Source: Thermodesulfobacteriota bacterium (GTDB taxonomy: Bacteria > Desulfobacterota > Syntrophorhabdia > Syntrophorhabdales > JANXAF01). Taken from it: a stretch of 64,000 nucleotides of DNA. A program made the position numbers and the translations under genes. The stretch spans positions 1 to 64,000 of the forward strand of contig JANXAF010000004.1 in NCBI GenBank assembly GCA_025062045.1, read 5' to 3'. Each line of letters opens with the position of its first letter. Within the stretch, counting starts at the first letter, position 1. Below are positions 15,810 through 24,293 of this stretch, in pieces. Below the pieces are notes generated by a model, which saw nothing but the letters and a program-made list of their open reading frames with translations, was not told where the DNA came from and ran no database searches.

Positions 15810-17310
15810 TTCTTTCCTCCATAATCCCTGTAAGGGAAAACTCCAAAATTTTGTGGTCTTCACTCTCTTTCAGTCGTTTTTCAGAAACTTGAATGTCTTT
15901 CAGAATGCCGCGCTTCTCAAGGAGCATGATAAACCTAAAGAGGGATTCCTCAATGGTTGCGGGTTCGCCCACTGCGAAACCTTTTATAAGAACGGTGTAC
16001 ACGTTTTTGGTCTTATCCTTTTCGAAGGCAAGTTCCTTTAGATACACCCTTTCAGGCGTAAGATTTGAGATAGCCTTCAAAAGATAGACGAACGTTTTAT
16101 TCTTTTTTTTTGCCTCAGATAAGATCTGCCCCATTTCACTGAGGTTCCCTGGCGTAATACCAGTATTCCTAAGAAGAAACTCCCGTTTTTCGTTTAGTAA
16201 TTTCGTCTCTGCCTTAAGGTTAATTTCTAGGAATCTCAGTTTACTGTAGAGGCTAAATGAGAGAAAAAGAAAGACAGTAGCCAAAGCAACGGACAAGCCG
16301 ATTCCAACCCTCTTTAGTCTCATATCTCTTTTCCATTCAGTTTTTTCGGGAGGAAGGAGATTCAAAACTTTCTCTGGCTTCTTTGTAAGGGCGACAAAGT
16401 ATGCGGGCAAGAAAGACTCTTCCACATCAGCATATAAAAGAAGGGGTTCAACACTCATAGGCAACATTTCTTTGAATCGTTCTTCGAGCCCAGGTATCAT
16501 GGAACCCCTGCCGGTGAGGTAGAGGTGTTCACACACTTCCGTAGGGTATCTCTGGTTATAAACGTTTATCGTCCTTTCGAGTTCTCCTGATAGCCTCTCC
16601 AGAGGGGGAAGGAGATAGGGTTCGGTCTCAGGCGTAAACCCTTTTTCAGTTTTGAGAGTTTCCGCTTCCTCGAAACTGAGACCGAGACCCATTACTAATG
16701 AATCCGTAAAGCTTTCGCCGGCTGTGAGTATCTCCCGGACAAAAGAGAGTCTGTTATTTCTAAAAATATACAGGCCTGTTAGCCTCCCGCCTATATCTAT
16801 TATTCCGAAATTCTTTCTTTCCCTTTTTAGAGCCTTGGCAATCTCGGAATAAGGTGCAAGCGGATCGGTAATGAGAGAGATATTTTTAAAACCTTGCTCT
16901 TCAAAAATACCGATGAGTCTTTCAACGAACTCCCTTTTTACACCGACAAAGTACATCTCCTCCCTTCTTATTCCCTTTTCATCTACAGGACCGATTGAGC
17001 CGTAATGGAATATGTAGGTATCGAGGGGCTCACCGAGTACTTTGGGAAGGGACCACTTTACGGCTTCTTTGAGCTCTTCTTTAGGAAGAGGAGGAAGGGT
17101 GAAGGTTCTTTTGACGATCTCGGTTGTGGTGATCGTGAGCCTTATCTCAAAATCCGTACCCTCCTTCTCCTTTATATCCGCAAGTATGGATGGGAGATCG
17201 TCCAACGAGCCGGAATAAGGATATATGCCTTTTGCCCTGACTACACCTTTTTTCCTAATGATAACATACTTTACGGAAGTCGAACCTATGTCTATAGAGA
17301 GGATCTGCAT
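15799..17310 (-). CDS. PilM-PilN fusion protein (GspL-like layout)
   Basis: Residues 1-310 are an actin-like PilM domain: IDIGSTSVKYV phosphate loop, VGVKREFVERLIG, IDIGGRLTGLYIF, and LTGRGSMIPGL near 270. Residues 325-503 are PilN: the motif VLNLLPPEK near 320 corresponds to the conserved N-terminal 'NLLP' that PilN uses to bind PilM, followed by a membrane helix (about 337-357), a coiled coil and a ferredoxin-like domain. In most type IVa systems these are two proteins joined by that motif. Here they are one chain of 503 residues, as in GspL or MshI/BfpC-like proteins. It starts with ATG just downstream of a PilX-like gene and overlaps pilO. Confidence 0.88.
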   Translation of the reverse strand: MQILSIDIGSTSVKYVIIRKKGVVRAKGIYPYSGSLDDLPSILADIKEKEGTDFEIRLTITTTEIVKRTFTLPPLPKEELKEAVKWSLPKVLGEPLDTYIFHYGSIGPVDEKGIRREEMYFVGVKREFVERLIGIFEEQGFKNISLITDPLAPYSEIAKALKRERKNFGIIDIGGRLTGLYIFRNNRLSFVREILTAGESFTDSLVMGLGLSFEEAETLKTEKGFTPETEPYLLPPLERLSGELERTINVYNQRYPTEVCEHLYLTGRGSMIPGLEERFKEMLPMSVEPLLLYADVEESFLPAYFVALTKKPEKVLNLLPPEKTEWKRDMRLKRVGIGLSVALATVFLFLSFSLYSKLRFLEINLKAETKLLNEKREFLLRNTGITPGNLSEMGQILSEAKKKNKTFVYLLKAISNLTPERVYLKELAFEKDKTKNVYTVLIKGFAVGEPATIEESLFRFIMLLEKRGILKDIQVSEKRLKESEDHKILEFSLTGIMEERIEV

Positions 17311-17328
17311 TTTCTATCCTTTAATACT

Positions 17329-18222
17329 TCACTTTTCACAGGTCGGGATCTTCTCAGGATCGATAGTGAATCTCGAAACATAAAAGGTGGAGGATGCGAG
17401 ATCGTCCTTCCAGAAAACCTTCAGATGATGGGCAACTTTGAAGTTCCAGCTTTTTAGATTTAGGATGATAGATATTCGGGTGTCAGTTGAAGCTGGCATC
17501 TCATAGTAAGGGACTATATTGAAAAAGAGGGTCGCATAACGCGTGTCCGGAATCCTTACACATTTATCTTTTCCCTCCTTACAGGGCGCCTCTTCACAAC
17601 CTTTCTTTTCGCAGGGAGGACAGACGCCTTCTCTGCATCTTGTATCGTTTTCAGCACTGTAAACTAAAACCTGTCTTCCCGGTTTTTCCTCGAAGGCGAT
17701 GCTTAAAAGACATGTGGAACAGTTTTTGTCCTCAATGCTTAAATCTATTCTCCATATGTAAATTTTTGAGCCGGTGTTATTGAGGATAGGGATTCTAAAG
17801 TCATCCTGACCCCGAATCTTACAGGGGAGATTGTTGGGAAATAGGCTTACCCCTCCTTGGAGGTAACCTGTAAATCCTTCAAGTCTCACTTCCCTCTTTC
17901 CAAGACCGGAAGAGGCTGTGCTCGTAAGAGAGTTACTATTCGGATCGTAATTTACCGTAACTACACCCCTTCCTAAGTTGATAGTCCTCGGAAATACCGA
18001 TTGTGGATTTTCAATAAAGGAGTACCCCTTATCATGGGCGTACCTTATGGAAAACTCTATTCCTGCATTCGCAAGGCATAGGGCTTCGAAAGATCTGGCC
18101 TCTATTGGATATGATCTCATCTTAGAGCTCATAAAGGAGACGACCCCTGCGCCCAGAATTCCGCTTACGACAATTATGGCGATAAGTACTACTAGGGATA
18201 TTCCTTTTTTATCTGATAACAT
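17329..18222 (-). CDS. Minor pilin, PilX/GspK-like, Cys-rich
   Basis: ATG 18222 is preferred over the upstream ATG because GGAGG lies 8 nt upstream and the leader becomes a normal MLSDKKG. The mature helix ISLVVLIAIIVVSGILGAG has Val instead of Glu at position 5, a feature of GspK/PilX-type tip pilins. The 297-residue chain has a head of about 250 residues. It contains a Cys-dense insertion (about 195-225) with six Cys in CREGVCPPCEKKGCEEAPC and the following KC, plus CSTC nearby. Overlaps with neighbouring minor-pilin genes support co-translation. It is probably part of the priming or tip complex. The Cys cluster is not a standard PilX feature. Confidence 0.75.
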   Translation of the reverse strand: MLSDKKGISLVVLIAIIVVSGILGAGVVSFMSSKMRSYPIEARSFEALCLANAGIEFSIRYAHDKGYSFIENPQSVFPRTINLGRGVVTVNYDPNSNSLTSTASSGLGKREVRLEGFTGYLQGGVSLFPNNLPCKIRGQDDFRIPILNNTGSKIYIWRIDLSIEDKNCSTCLLSIAFEEKPGRQVLVYSAENDTRCREGVCPPCEKKGCEEAPCKEGKDKCVRIPDTRYATLFFNIVPYYEMPASTDTRISIILNLKSWNFKVAHHLKVFWKDDLASSTFYVSRFTIDPEKIPTCEK

Positions 18223-18823
18223 CCTCGTATCCTCCGTGAAAACTCCTTCCCCTAAAATAGCGCGCATTTTTCACATTCTTGGGACATACCGTTGAAGCCA
18301 CACTCAAAGAAAGATCTTCTTTTTGGAGCCTGATCGTTATTTCAAAGTAAGGATCCTGATTTGTTCCTCCCCCTTTGTATCTCACCCTGAAATCACTCAC
18401 ATTGCTCACAAGGACCTTTCCTTCGGGGTAAGGCGGTCTTGGAAACGTATCTGCCATGGAAGCCCTCATTAGCCGGTTGCCCCGAAAGTAAAATATAACG
18501 TATTTCTTTGTCTGACCCGGAAGAAGCGGGTCTTCTGGAGTGGGATGGGCTAGTTCAAATACGAGAGCTTGAGATTCTAGAACATTTGGGTTCGGCAAGA
18601 AGTTTGGCTCAAGGAGTGTGATATCTACTTTTGCGTCCCTTAGTTCCCTCGTTATCCTTTCTAAAGCGTAGGTAGCCTCTTCATGGAGCTCCCTCGCAGA
18701 TCCTAAAGTTGCGTATGTCTTGGACTGGAAGTATAAAAAACCGAAGAAAAAGATCGAAAGGATGGAAAGTAGGAGAGCGGTAATAACAAGTTCAATAAGC
18801 GTTAAGCCTGTACTACTCTTCAT
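18209..18823 (-). CDS. Minor pilin, PilW/GspJ-like
   Basis: The leader MKSSTG is followed by LTLIELVITALLLSILSIFFFGFLYF with Glu5 conserved. Residues 40-65 (ATYALERITRELRDAKVDIT) match the pattern following the helix in PilW/GspJ pseudopilins. The body of 204 residues has a beta-rich end (EITIRLQKEDLSLSVASTVCPKN) where the VCPKN motif is typical of PilW-like proteins. The gene overlaps the upstream PilV-like gene by 11 bp and the downstream PilX-like gene by 14 bp. It likely joins the FimT, PilV and PilX homologues in a tip/priming complex. Confidence 0.8.
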   Translation of the reverse strand: MKSSTGLTLIELVITALLLSILSIFFFGFLYFQSKTYATLGSARELHEEATYALERITRELRDAKVDITLLEPNFLPNPNVLESQALVFELAHPTPEDPLLPGQTKKYVIFYFRGNRLMRASMADTFPRPPYPEGKVLVSNVSDFRVRYKGGGTNQDPYFEITIRLQKEDLSLSVASTVCPKNVKNARYFRGRSFHGGYEDVIR

Positions 18824-19253
18824 CTAGGGGCCTTTTTGAAACGAGCGTGGTTACCAAAAATTCTACGCCCTTCGGTTCTTTAACGTAGAGCTCTATGAGT
18901 TTGTACTTTGTTTCCGTTTGGGATTCTACAAAGGTTATCGATTGTCCCGATTCGACGTATCTTACAAACTTGATAGAACACTTCCATCTGTACGTGGGCT
19001 CACCAGAGAAAGGCACGTAACCTGAGGGACAGTCATTGGCGGAGATACTGTCGAAGGACTTGCTCGTTATTTCTTCGAGTTTGGACTCCGCAAGGAATCT
19101 GGCTTTAACGATCGATTCGGGTTTTGCCGCGTCCTTTAGAACAGTATGGTACGCGATAAATGTAAAAGGCACAAAAATTCCCGCAACTACGATGAAGACT
19201 AAAAGCTCAGTGAGGCTCAATCCGGAACTATTCGATCTTTCCGGTGACGGCAT
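18813..19253 (-). CDS. Minor pilin, PilV/GspI/MshD-like
   Basis: A 146-residue prepilin. The leader MPSPERSNSSG precedes LSLTELLVFIVVAGIFVPFTFIAYHTV with Glu5. The segment KARFLAESKLEEITSKSFD is the usual PilV/GspI continuation (in GspI, a helix containing A-x-x-x-A-E). Two cysteines (NDCPSGY and WKCSI) could form a disulfide in the head. The start overlaps the end of the FimT-like gene by 26 bp. By order it is the second of four minor-pilin genes at the promoter-proximal end of the pilus operon. Confidence 0.78.
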   Translation of the reverse strand: MPSPERSNSSGLSLTELLVFIVVAGIFVPFTFIAYHTVLKDAAKPESIVKARFLAESKLEEITSKSFDSISANDCPSGYVPFSGEPTYRWKCSIKFVRYVESGQSITFVESQTETKYKLIELYVKEPKGVEFLVTTLVSKRPLDEE

Positions 19254-19674
19254 AGATTCTTATGGCCTTGCCTCCTGAAAGATAGATGTATCGGTCATGG
19301 GAATCAGGAAAATCGGGTTCTCCCAATGTGTTAAAAACGAGCGCATTGCCCGGAAGCGTTGTTCTTTCAACTACCGTGCCCTCGGGAAGTCTTTTTCTCT
19401 CACCATCTATGAAGTACTCACCGGTGCCAGGGTAAAACTGAACAGTTTTTTTTGCCAGTTGGCCCATAGTGATTAACTGAACCGATCTTATGTCAGCAAC
19501 GAGCTGATCGTAGGCTGTCTCTGCCAAATAGTCGGTTTTGGAGAAATACCTGTACCCGACCGCCAAAGAGAGTACCGCGACAGCAGCAATAAGAATCAGA
19601 AGTTCAGTAAGAGTGAATCCCTTCGTCAAATGAGTGATACAATTATAACAAAGTCTTGCCATTTTGAGAAACAT
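19228..19674 (-). CDS. Minor pilin, FimT/GspH/MshC-like
   Basis: The mature N-terminus FTLTELLILIAAVAVLSLAVG has Glu5. The rest is a short GspH-like head ending in strands that read VFNTLGEPDFP and IYLSGGKAIRIYAVTGKIE, typical of FimT/GspH where the last strands carry G-rich turns. The start is uncertain. ATG 19674 and ATG 19662 give leaders of 18 and 14 residues, while TTG 19629 gives MTKG. A good -10 element (TATAAT, minus strand, 19642-19647) lies between them. If it is used, the mRNA begins near 19635 and TTG 19629 must be the start. It is the first gene of the pilus operon. Confidence 0.75.
   Translation of the reverse strand: MFLKMARLCYNCITHLTKGFTLTELLILIAAVAVLSLAVGYRYFSKTDYLAETAYDQLVADIRSVQLITMGQLAKKTVQFYPGTGEYFIDGERKRLPEGTVVERTTLPGNALVFNTLGEPDFPDSHDRYIYLSGGKAIRIYAVTGKIE
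19642..19647 (-). promoter_or_regulatory. Candidate -10 box at the head of the pilus operon
   Basis: A perfect TATAAT reads on the minus strand 12 nt before TTG 19629. A poor -35 (TTCTCA, 3 of 6) sits 17 bp upstream. If functional it places the transcription start inside the longest version of the FimT-like gene and would make the leader only about six bases long. Confidence 0.35.
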
Positions 19675-19691
19675 TATTATAAGATTTGGGT

Positions 19692-20654
19692 GTGACTCAA
19701 GACTTTCCCATCTACTGCGAATACTTCGGATTCAAAGAGAAACCTTTTAGCCTCACGCCTGACGAAGAGTTCTTCTTCGAATCAAAAAGTCATAGGGATG
19801 TGATTGATTATCTTCGGTTCTTTTTGCGGCAGAGAGAGAGCGTGGCTTTAGTTTTGGGAGATGTGGGAACGGGAAAGACGATGACATCGAGGAAGTTCAT
19901 AACGGGCCTCGACACAAGGACTTACAACACGGCTTTGATTCTAAATCCCATTCTTTCCGAACTTGAGTTTATGCAAGAGCTCATGAGGGAGTTTAGGATT
20001 CAGTTTTCTAAGGGCGAGTCATTGCGGGATCTCTACGAGAGGTTCCAGAATTTTTTGCTGAACGAGTTTAAAAATGGGAAGATGACGGTCTGCGTAATCG
20101 ATGAGGCCCAGCTTCTTCCGGATAGCACACTCGATTTTATAAGGGTCCTTTCGAATTTTGAAACTGACAAAGAAAAACTGCTGCATGTCATATTCTTTGC
20201 CCAAAAAGAATTTATGGACCGGTTAAAAGACGAAGAGATGAGGTATCTTGCCCAGAGGATAACCGTTGCTACTGAACTTCGGCCATTGGACGAAGAGGAG
20301 GTTGGCTCTTATGTCACTTACAGGCTTTATAAGGCAGGGCTTACAAGGAATCTTAGGATCGAAAAGAGTGGGTCGAGAGCCATATATAGGTACACAGGCG
20401 GAAATCCGAGGCTCATAAATCTTTTGTGTGACAGAGTCCTTCTACTCCTTTATCTTCGCTCGAAGGATATAATAGACGAAAAGGTGGTACAGGAAGCAGC
20501 AAAAGAAGAGACGTTAAGGCACCTTATGTTACCAAGAAACGGAAGAAAAGTGGTTAGACTTCCGCTTATCATTATTCTCCTTCTTGCCATTTTCGGTTTA
20601 GTATACGCGTACCTTCCAAAGTTAAATGTGGTTTTCACGGCCCTCCTCAGGTAG
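19692..20654 (+). CDS. mshM: MshM/ExeA-type AAA ATPase
   Basis: The protein starts YCEYFGFKEKPFSLTPDEEFFF, the N-terminal signature of ExeA/GspA/MshM proteins (F-F-L-x-x-x-P-F-x-x-T-P-D). Walker A is GDVGTGKTMTSRK, Walker B is VCVIDEAQLLP and sensor 2 is GGNPRLINLLCDRVLL. A single membrane helix lies near the C-terminus (about 288-310). ExeA-type ATPases help the secretin cross or assemble through peptidoglycan, usually with GspB/MshN, and a GspB/MshN-like gene is present at 12276-13337. No peptidoglycan-binding domain follows the helix, as in MshM. GTG 19692 is preferred; TTG 19686 is possible. The gene is divergent from the pilus operon with only a few bases between. Confidence 0.85.
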   Translation: MTQDFPIYCEYFGFKEKPFSLTPDEEFFFESKSHRDVIDYLRFFLRQRESVALVLGDVGTGKTMTSRKFITGLDTRTYNTALILNPILSELEFMQELMREFRIQFSKGESLRDLYERFQNFLLNEFKNGKMTVCVIDEAQLLPDSTLDFIRVLSNFETDKEKLLHVIFFAQKEFMDRLKDEEMRYLAQRITVATELRPLDEEEVGSYVTYRLYKAGLTRNLRIEKSGSRAIYRYTGGNPRLINLLCDRVLLLLYLRSKDIIDEKVVQEAAKEETLRHLMLPRNGRKVVRLPLIIILLLAIFGLVYAYLPKLNVVFTALLR

Positions 20655-20720
20655 CTGGCTATTTAGAGTTTCTTTACGAGAGCCTCAAAGCTTATTCTTG
20701 GACAGAAAGCTATAAGAGGA

Positions 20721-21743
20721 TCAGAGAGCTTTCGATTTTCTTCTATTATCTTTGGTAAATAGTGAGATATACCTTGTTGCCGTATCGGCACATAATGCGA
20801 CGATCATTTTGCCTTTGTTCTCTTTTAACTTCCCTATTTCACAGGCCGCATGCACTACTGCCCCGGAAGATATACCGGCAAGTATACCTTCTTCCCTTAT
20901 TAGCCTCTTCATCATGCCGATTGCATCCTCATCCTTTACCTTCACTATCTGATCTATAAGCTCAATTTTTAGAACCTCGGGTACGAACCCAGCACCAATA
21001 CCTTGTATGATGTGACTTCCGGGCAAACCTCCGGAGAGGACAGCGGAAGCTTCCGGCTCGACGGCGTATATTTTAATCGATGGTTTCTTTTGCTTTAAAG
21101 CCTCCGCAACCCCCGTTATTGTGCCACCTGTTCCAACACCCGCCACGAATATGTCAATTCTTCCATCCGTATCTCTCCATATCTCTTCTGCCGTAGTAAT
21201 TTTATGTATTTCAGGGTTTGCTGGGTTTTTAAACTGATCTAGCATTATGTAGTTTGGGTTTTCGTTTACGAGCTCCTCGGCCTTTTCGATAGCGCCCCTC
21301 ATGCCTTTGGAATTGGGTGTAAGGATTACTTCGGCGCCTAATAGTTCAAGAAGGGCGATCCTCTCTTTAGACATGTTATCCGGCATGGTTATAACGAGTC
21401 TTATCCCTTTCGCGGCACAGACAAAAGCAAGTGCAATTCCCGTATTTCCGCTTGTGGGTTCAACTATAACTGTATCTTTCTTTATAAGCCCTTTTTCTAT
21501 AGCATTAAGAACCATAGAGAGGCCTATCCTATCCTTTAAACTCCCCGAGGGATTAAAAAACTCAAGTTTGGCAACTATCTCTGCATCGATCCCGTTTGTT
21601 ATCTTATTTAGTCTTACAAGGGGCGTGTTTCCAACCAGGGATGTAATATCATTGGCTATACCTCGTCTGATTCCAAAAAGATCTGTACCTTTGTAATTTA
21701 GGGTAAGGACTGAATCTTCAGTTAATTTTCTTTTTCGTTTCAT
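20721..21743 (-). CDS. cysK: Cysteine synthase-family PLP enzyme
   Basis: The 340 residues show the CysK/CBS family core: [15 protein letters not shown] Lys in NPSGSLKDR, the phosphate-binding loop [13 protein letters not shown], and [14 protein letters not shown]. It is expected to make cysteine from O-acetylserine (or O-phosphoserine) and sulfide. An N-terminal extension of about 28 residues, rich in Lys/Arg, precedes the normal start of the fold. The ATG overlaps the thyX stop by 4 bp (ATGA), favouring the long form by coupling. Substrate choice between CysK, CysM and CBS-like enzymes cannot be settled by eye. It converges with mshM. Confidence 0.88.
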   Translation of the reverse strand: MKRKRKLTEDSVLTLNYKGTDLFGIRRGIANDITSLVGNTPLVRLNKITNGIDAEIVAKLEFFNPSGSLKDRIGLSMVLNAIEKGLIKKDTVIVEPTSGNTGIALAFVCAAKGIRLVITMPDNMSKERIALLELLGAEVILTPNSKGMRGAIEKAEELVNENPNYIMLDQFKNPANPEIHKITTAEEIWRDTDGRIDIFVAGVGTGGTITGVAEALKQKKPSIKIYAVEPEASAVLSGGLPGSHIIQGIGAGFVPEVLKIELIDQIVKVKDEDAIGMMKRLIREEGILAGISSGAVVHAACEIGKLKENKGKMIVALCADTATRYISLFTKDNRRKSKAL

Positions 21744-22333
21744 AGATCCTCAAAGACAGAAGGCGCATGTTCCTTTAAAATCTTCAACATTTCTTCAGCA
21801 ACTTTTCTTATTTCCCACTGGGCAGATTCGGCCTTTCTAAGCGAGATTATGTGTCTTAGCTCCCTAAAGTTTGCGGTGAGCACTATCTCTGTTTCAGTCG
21901 CATTAGGAAGAACGAATCGTGCGTCTTCATTCTTTATACCTAACTCTTTGAGTCTTACATAGGTCTTCTTTGCGGTCTCCATGAACTCTTCAAAGACCTT
22001 TTTTGCTTCGGAATTTTCCTCTATAGATGGTGGGAGGACGTAGGAAAAATTCTTCTCGTCCACGTATCTTTGAGATTTTTGGGTAAACGAGCACAACCTG
22101 TGCCGTACGAGCTGGTGCGAACATGCCCTTGAAATTCCGGAGATTCTAAAAGTAGCATAAGCGTGTTCCAGAACCGAATGGTGACCACTCCTTCTTAACA
22201 TTCTGACAAACTCTCTATGGGAGCCCTTTTTTATTTTACCGAATGACTGGTATGCGGTTCTACCTGCAAGTTCAATGAGTCTTTCCGCGTCAGGAGTTAT
22301 AAATAGAAGTTCCACCTTCAAGGCTTTCTTCAA
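21740..22333 (-). CDS. thyX: Flavin-dependent thymidylate synthase
   Basis: The ThyX motif RHRxxSxxxxSxR is intact: [13 protein letters not shown] at residues 77-89, with Ser82, Ser87 and Arg89. The active-site helices [20 protein letters not shown] and [21 protein letters not shown] also match. It methylates dUMP using methylenetetrahydrofolate and reduced FAD. The 197-residue length is slightly short for the family (about 215-250). It overlaps the M20 peptidase gene upstream and the cysK gene downstream by 4 bp each, so the three are translationally coupled. Confidence 0.95.
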   Translation of the reverse strand: MKKALKVELLFITPDAERLIELAGRTAYQSFGKIKKGSHREFVRMLRRSGHHSVLEHAYATFRISGISRACSHQLVRHRLCSFTQKSQRYVDEKNFSYVLPPSIEENSEAKKVFEEFMETAKKTYVRLKELGIKNEDARFVLPNATETEIVLTANFRELRHIISLRKAESAQWEIRKVAEEMLKILKEHAPSVFEDL

Positions 22334-23634
22334 ACTAAAAGAGAGAGTGCCCTAAGAATACTCTTCGTTGCCTCGTATCCAGTCTCGATATTCTCTATGG
22401 ATATTCTCTCATTCACACCGTGCATCCTCATTATCTCATCTTTTGTCAAAACTATGGGGAAAAATCCATATGAAGGCACACCCCTTGATCTAAAGTACCT
22501 AAGATCGGTAGCCCCGGTTGTCATGTATGGAAGAACAGGAATTGGGCCAAAAATTTTCTTTATCTCGGATTCAAGTGTCTTAAAGTACCTAGTATTATAG
22601 TTCGAATAGAAAGCCTGAGCTGTTGATTCTCCAACCGGAACGACTTCAACGTTCTTTCCGACTATTTTTTTTATCTTTGCATAAAATTTATCTTGCCTCT
22701 CCTGCGGTAAAATACGGGCATCGAATGCGGCTTCTGCTTCTGTTGGTATTACATTCACCTTTTCCCCACCTCTAAGGATCGTACAGGTCACAGTGTTTTT
22801 AAGAAGGGCCGACATTACAGGGTTTTCATCTAAGAAATTCAAAAAACACCTTCTTTTGAGTGCACTTTTTATATCTTTGTAAACCATGCCGTTTATCGTT
22901 CTGCCTTTTAGTATTCCGTCTATGTAACGTCTGGCAACTGGATAGAGCTTTATCGGCCACTTATACGCGATTATTCTTGATGCAGCCTCTATGATCTTTT
23001 CATTCGGATTATCCTTGTGGGGTGTTGAACCATGCCCTCCAGTTCCTTTTGCCTTTAGGTAGAATTGGCTCACCTTCTTTTCAGTGACGGATATTTGAGC
23101 GTGAAAAGCCTCTCCTTCCTTTATTATGAAACCACCCTCACTCAGGACAAACTCAGCATTAGCAAGGGATTCCTTTTTTTCAAGAACCAACTTTACACCA
23201 AGTTTACCCCCTGTCTCCTCGTCGCAGGTTGCAAGGTAGACTATATCCCTTTCGGGTACGAGACCCTCTTTAGCAAATTCTATAAAGGCGAAAAGCTGAC
23301 AGAGGGCAGGGACTTTCATGTCTATGGCGCCCCTTCCATATAAATAGCCGTCTTTTATTTCTCCGCCAAAAGGGTCGACTTCCCATTCTTCAGGTTTTGC
23401 AGGAACAGTATCGACATGGCATAAAATGACGATAGGCGTATCAGAACGCTTACCTCTTATTCTGGCATAAAGATTTGCACGTTTTGGGGCGGCTTTTAGG
23501 ATCTCAGTCTCTATTCCTTCTTTCCTTAAAAAAGATTCGAGATAAAGGATGGACTCCTCTTCTTCTCCTGGAGGGTTTACCGACTTAAGGCAAAGAAACT
23601 CCCTGGCTCTTTCAATGAGATCACCACGTTCCAT
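22330..23634 (-). CDS. M20-family metallopeptidase (CPS1/aminoacylase-like)
   Basis: This 434-residue protein has the M20 metal motifs in order: ILCHVDTVP with a metal-binding His and catalytic Asp, GAIDMK with the bridging Asp, CDEETGG with the catalytic and metal Glu, and a later MHGVNERI with the last metal-binding His. The lid domain motif GHGSTPHKDNP is present. The GATDLRYF segment near the end resembles carboxypeptidase S and N-acyl amino acid hydrolases of the PM20D1 type. No signal peptide is seen, so it acts in the cytoplasm. It heads a three-gene overlapping unit with thyX and cysK. The substrate cannot be predicted. Confidence 0.85.
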   Translation of the reverse strand: MERGDLIERAREFLCLKSVNPPGEEEESILYLESFLRKEGIETEILKAAPKRANLYARIRGKRSDTPIVILCHVDTVPAKPEEWEVDPFGGEIKDGYLYGRGAIDMKVPALCQLFAFIEFAKEGLVPERDIVYLATCDEETGGKLGVKLVLEKKESLANAEFVLSEGGFIIKEGEAFHAQISVTEKKVSQFYLKAKGTGGHGSTPHKDNPNEKIIEAASRIIAYKWPIKLYPVARRYIDGILKGRTINGMVYKDIKSALKRRCFLNFLDENPVMSALLKNTVTCTILRGGEKVNVIPTEAEAAFDARILPQERQDKFYAKIKKIVGKNVEVVPVGESTAQAFYSNYNTRYFKTLESEIKKIFGPIPVLPYMTTGATDLRYFRSRGVPSYGFFPIVLTKDEIMRMHGVNERISIENIETGYEATKSILRALSLLV

Positions 23635-23652
23635 TGAGACGGAATTTAAAAG

Positions 23653-23730
23653 CTACTTCTTCTTCGTCTTTTTCGTAGAAGTCTTCTTCTCAGTCTGGCT
23701 CTTTTTGGAACTTTTTGCCTTGCAAGCCAT
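23653..23730 (-). CDS. Tiny Lys-rich protein (25 aa)
   Basis: An ATG at 23730 with an excellent ribosome site (GGGAGG, 6 nt spacing) opens a 25-codon frame starting MACKAKSS and ending in TSTKKTKKK. Eleven of 25 residues are Lys and there is one Cys. The composition resembles the basic tails of histone H1-like or nucleic-acid-binding proteins. The frame sits between the peroxiredoxin and the M20 peptidase gene on the same strand, 18 bp before the latter. No family is recognised. The start signal is the main evidence for coding. Confidence 0.5.
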   Translation of the reverse strand: MACKAKSSKKSQTEKKTSTKKTKKK

Positions 23731-23834
23731 CTTTGACCTCCCAAATTTTTCTTGCATCTTATTGGAAAAGGCGGACTTTGTCAATAGGAAATTTGCAATT
23801 TACTAGATTTGCTGAGTCATTTTGAGAGCTCGCG

Positions 23835-24290
23835 TTAAATGAGCCTAAGTCTTTCCACTATTTCTTCTATATCGGGGACCTCCGTTATAGGGTAAACTTT
23901 TATGAAGGCTAATTTTCCATCCTCGGATACAATCAGGTTTGCTCTTTCCGAAAAGCCTTCCTTAAGTCTTAGAAGACCAAGTCTCATTGCAAAACCACCG
24001 TGCGGCCAGAAATCACAGAGCATGCGAAGCTTTTTTATTCCTAGAGCCTCAGCCCAGGCCTTTTTACAAAAAACGCTGTCCACGCTTATTCCAACGGGTA
24101 TTGTATTTAATTCGAGAAATCTGTCGTAGTTTTTTTCAAGTGAGAGCATCTGATCTCTGCAAACAGGCGTCCAGGCAAGGGGATGAAAGGAAAGTAAAAG
24201 CTTTTTGTCCCTGTGATCCGAAGTTTTAAAAATTTGATCGTTTTGATCTTTAAGCTCGAAATCCCCAATTATGTGTCCGACTTCTATCAT
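23835..24290 (-). CDS. Peroxiredoxin (AhpC/TSA family)
   Basis: The thioredoxin-fold protein of 151 residues has the peroxiredoxin active-site pattern P-x3-T-x2-C in HPLAWTPVCRDQM, with the peroxidatic Cys near 44, and a conserved Arg in FSERANLIVSEDG. Further Cys (FCKKAW, LCDFWP) could serve as resolving residues, though no standard position for a 2-Cys enzyme is obvious. The downstream pattern LGIKKLRMLCDFWPHG is typical of AhpE/BCP-like enzymes. It should reduce hydroperoxides in the cytoplasm. It starts 3 bp after a broken FMN-reductase gene, which once could have been a redox partner. Confidence 0.85.
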   Translation of the reverse strand: MIEVGHIIGDFELKDQNDQIFKTSDHRDKKLLLSFHPLAWTPVCRDQMLSLEKNYDRFLELNTIPVGISVDSVFCKKAWAEALGIKKLRMLCDFWPHGGFAMRLGLLRLKEGFSERANLIVSEDGKLAFIKVYPITEVPDIEEIVERLRLI

Positions 24291-24293
24291 ATT

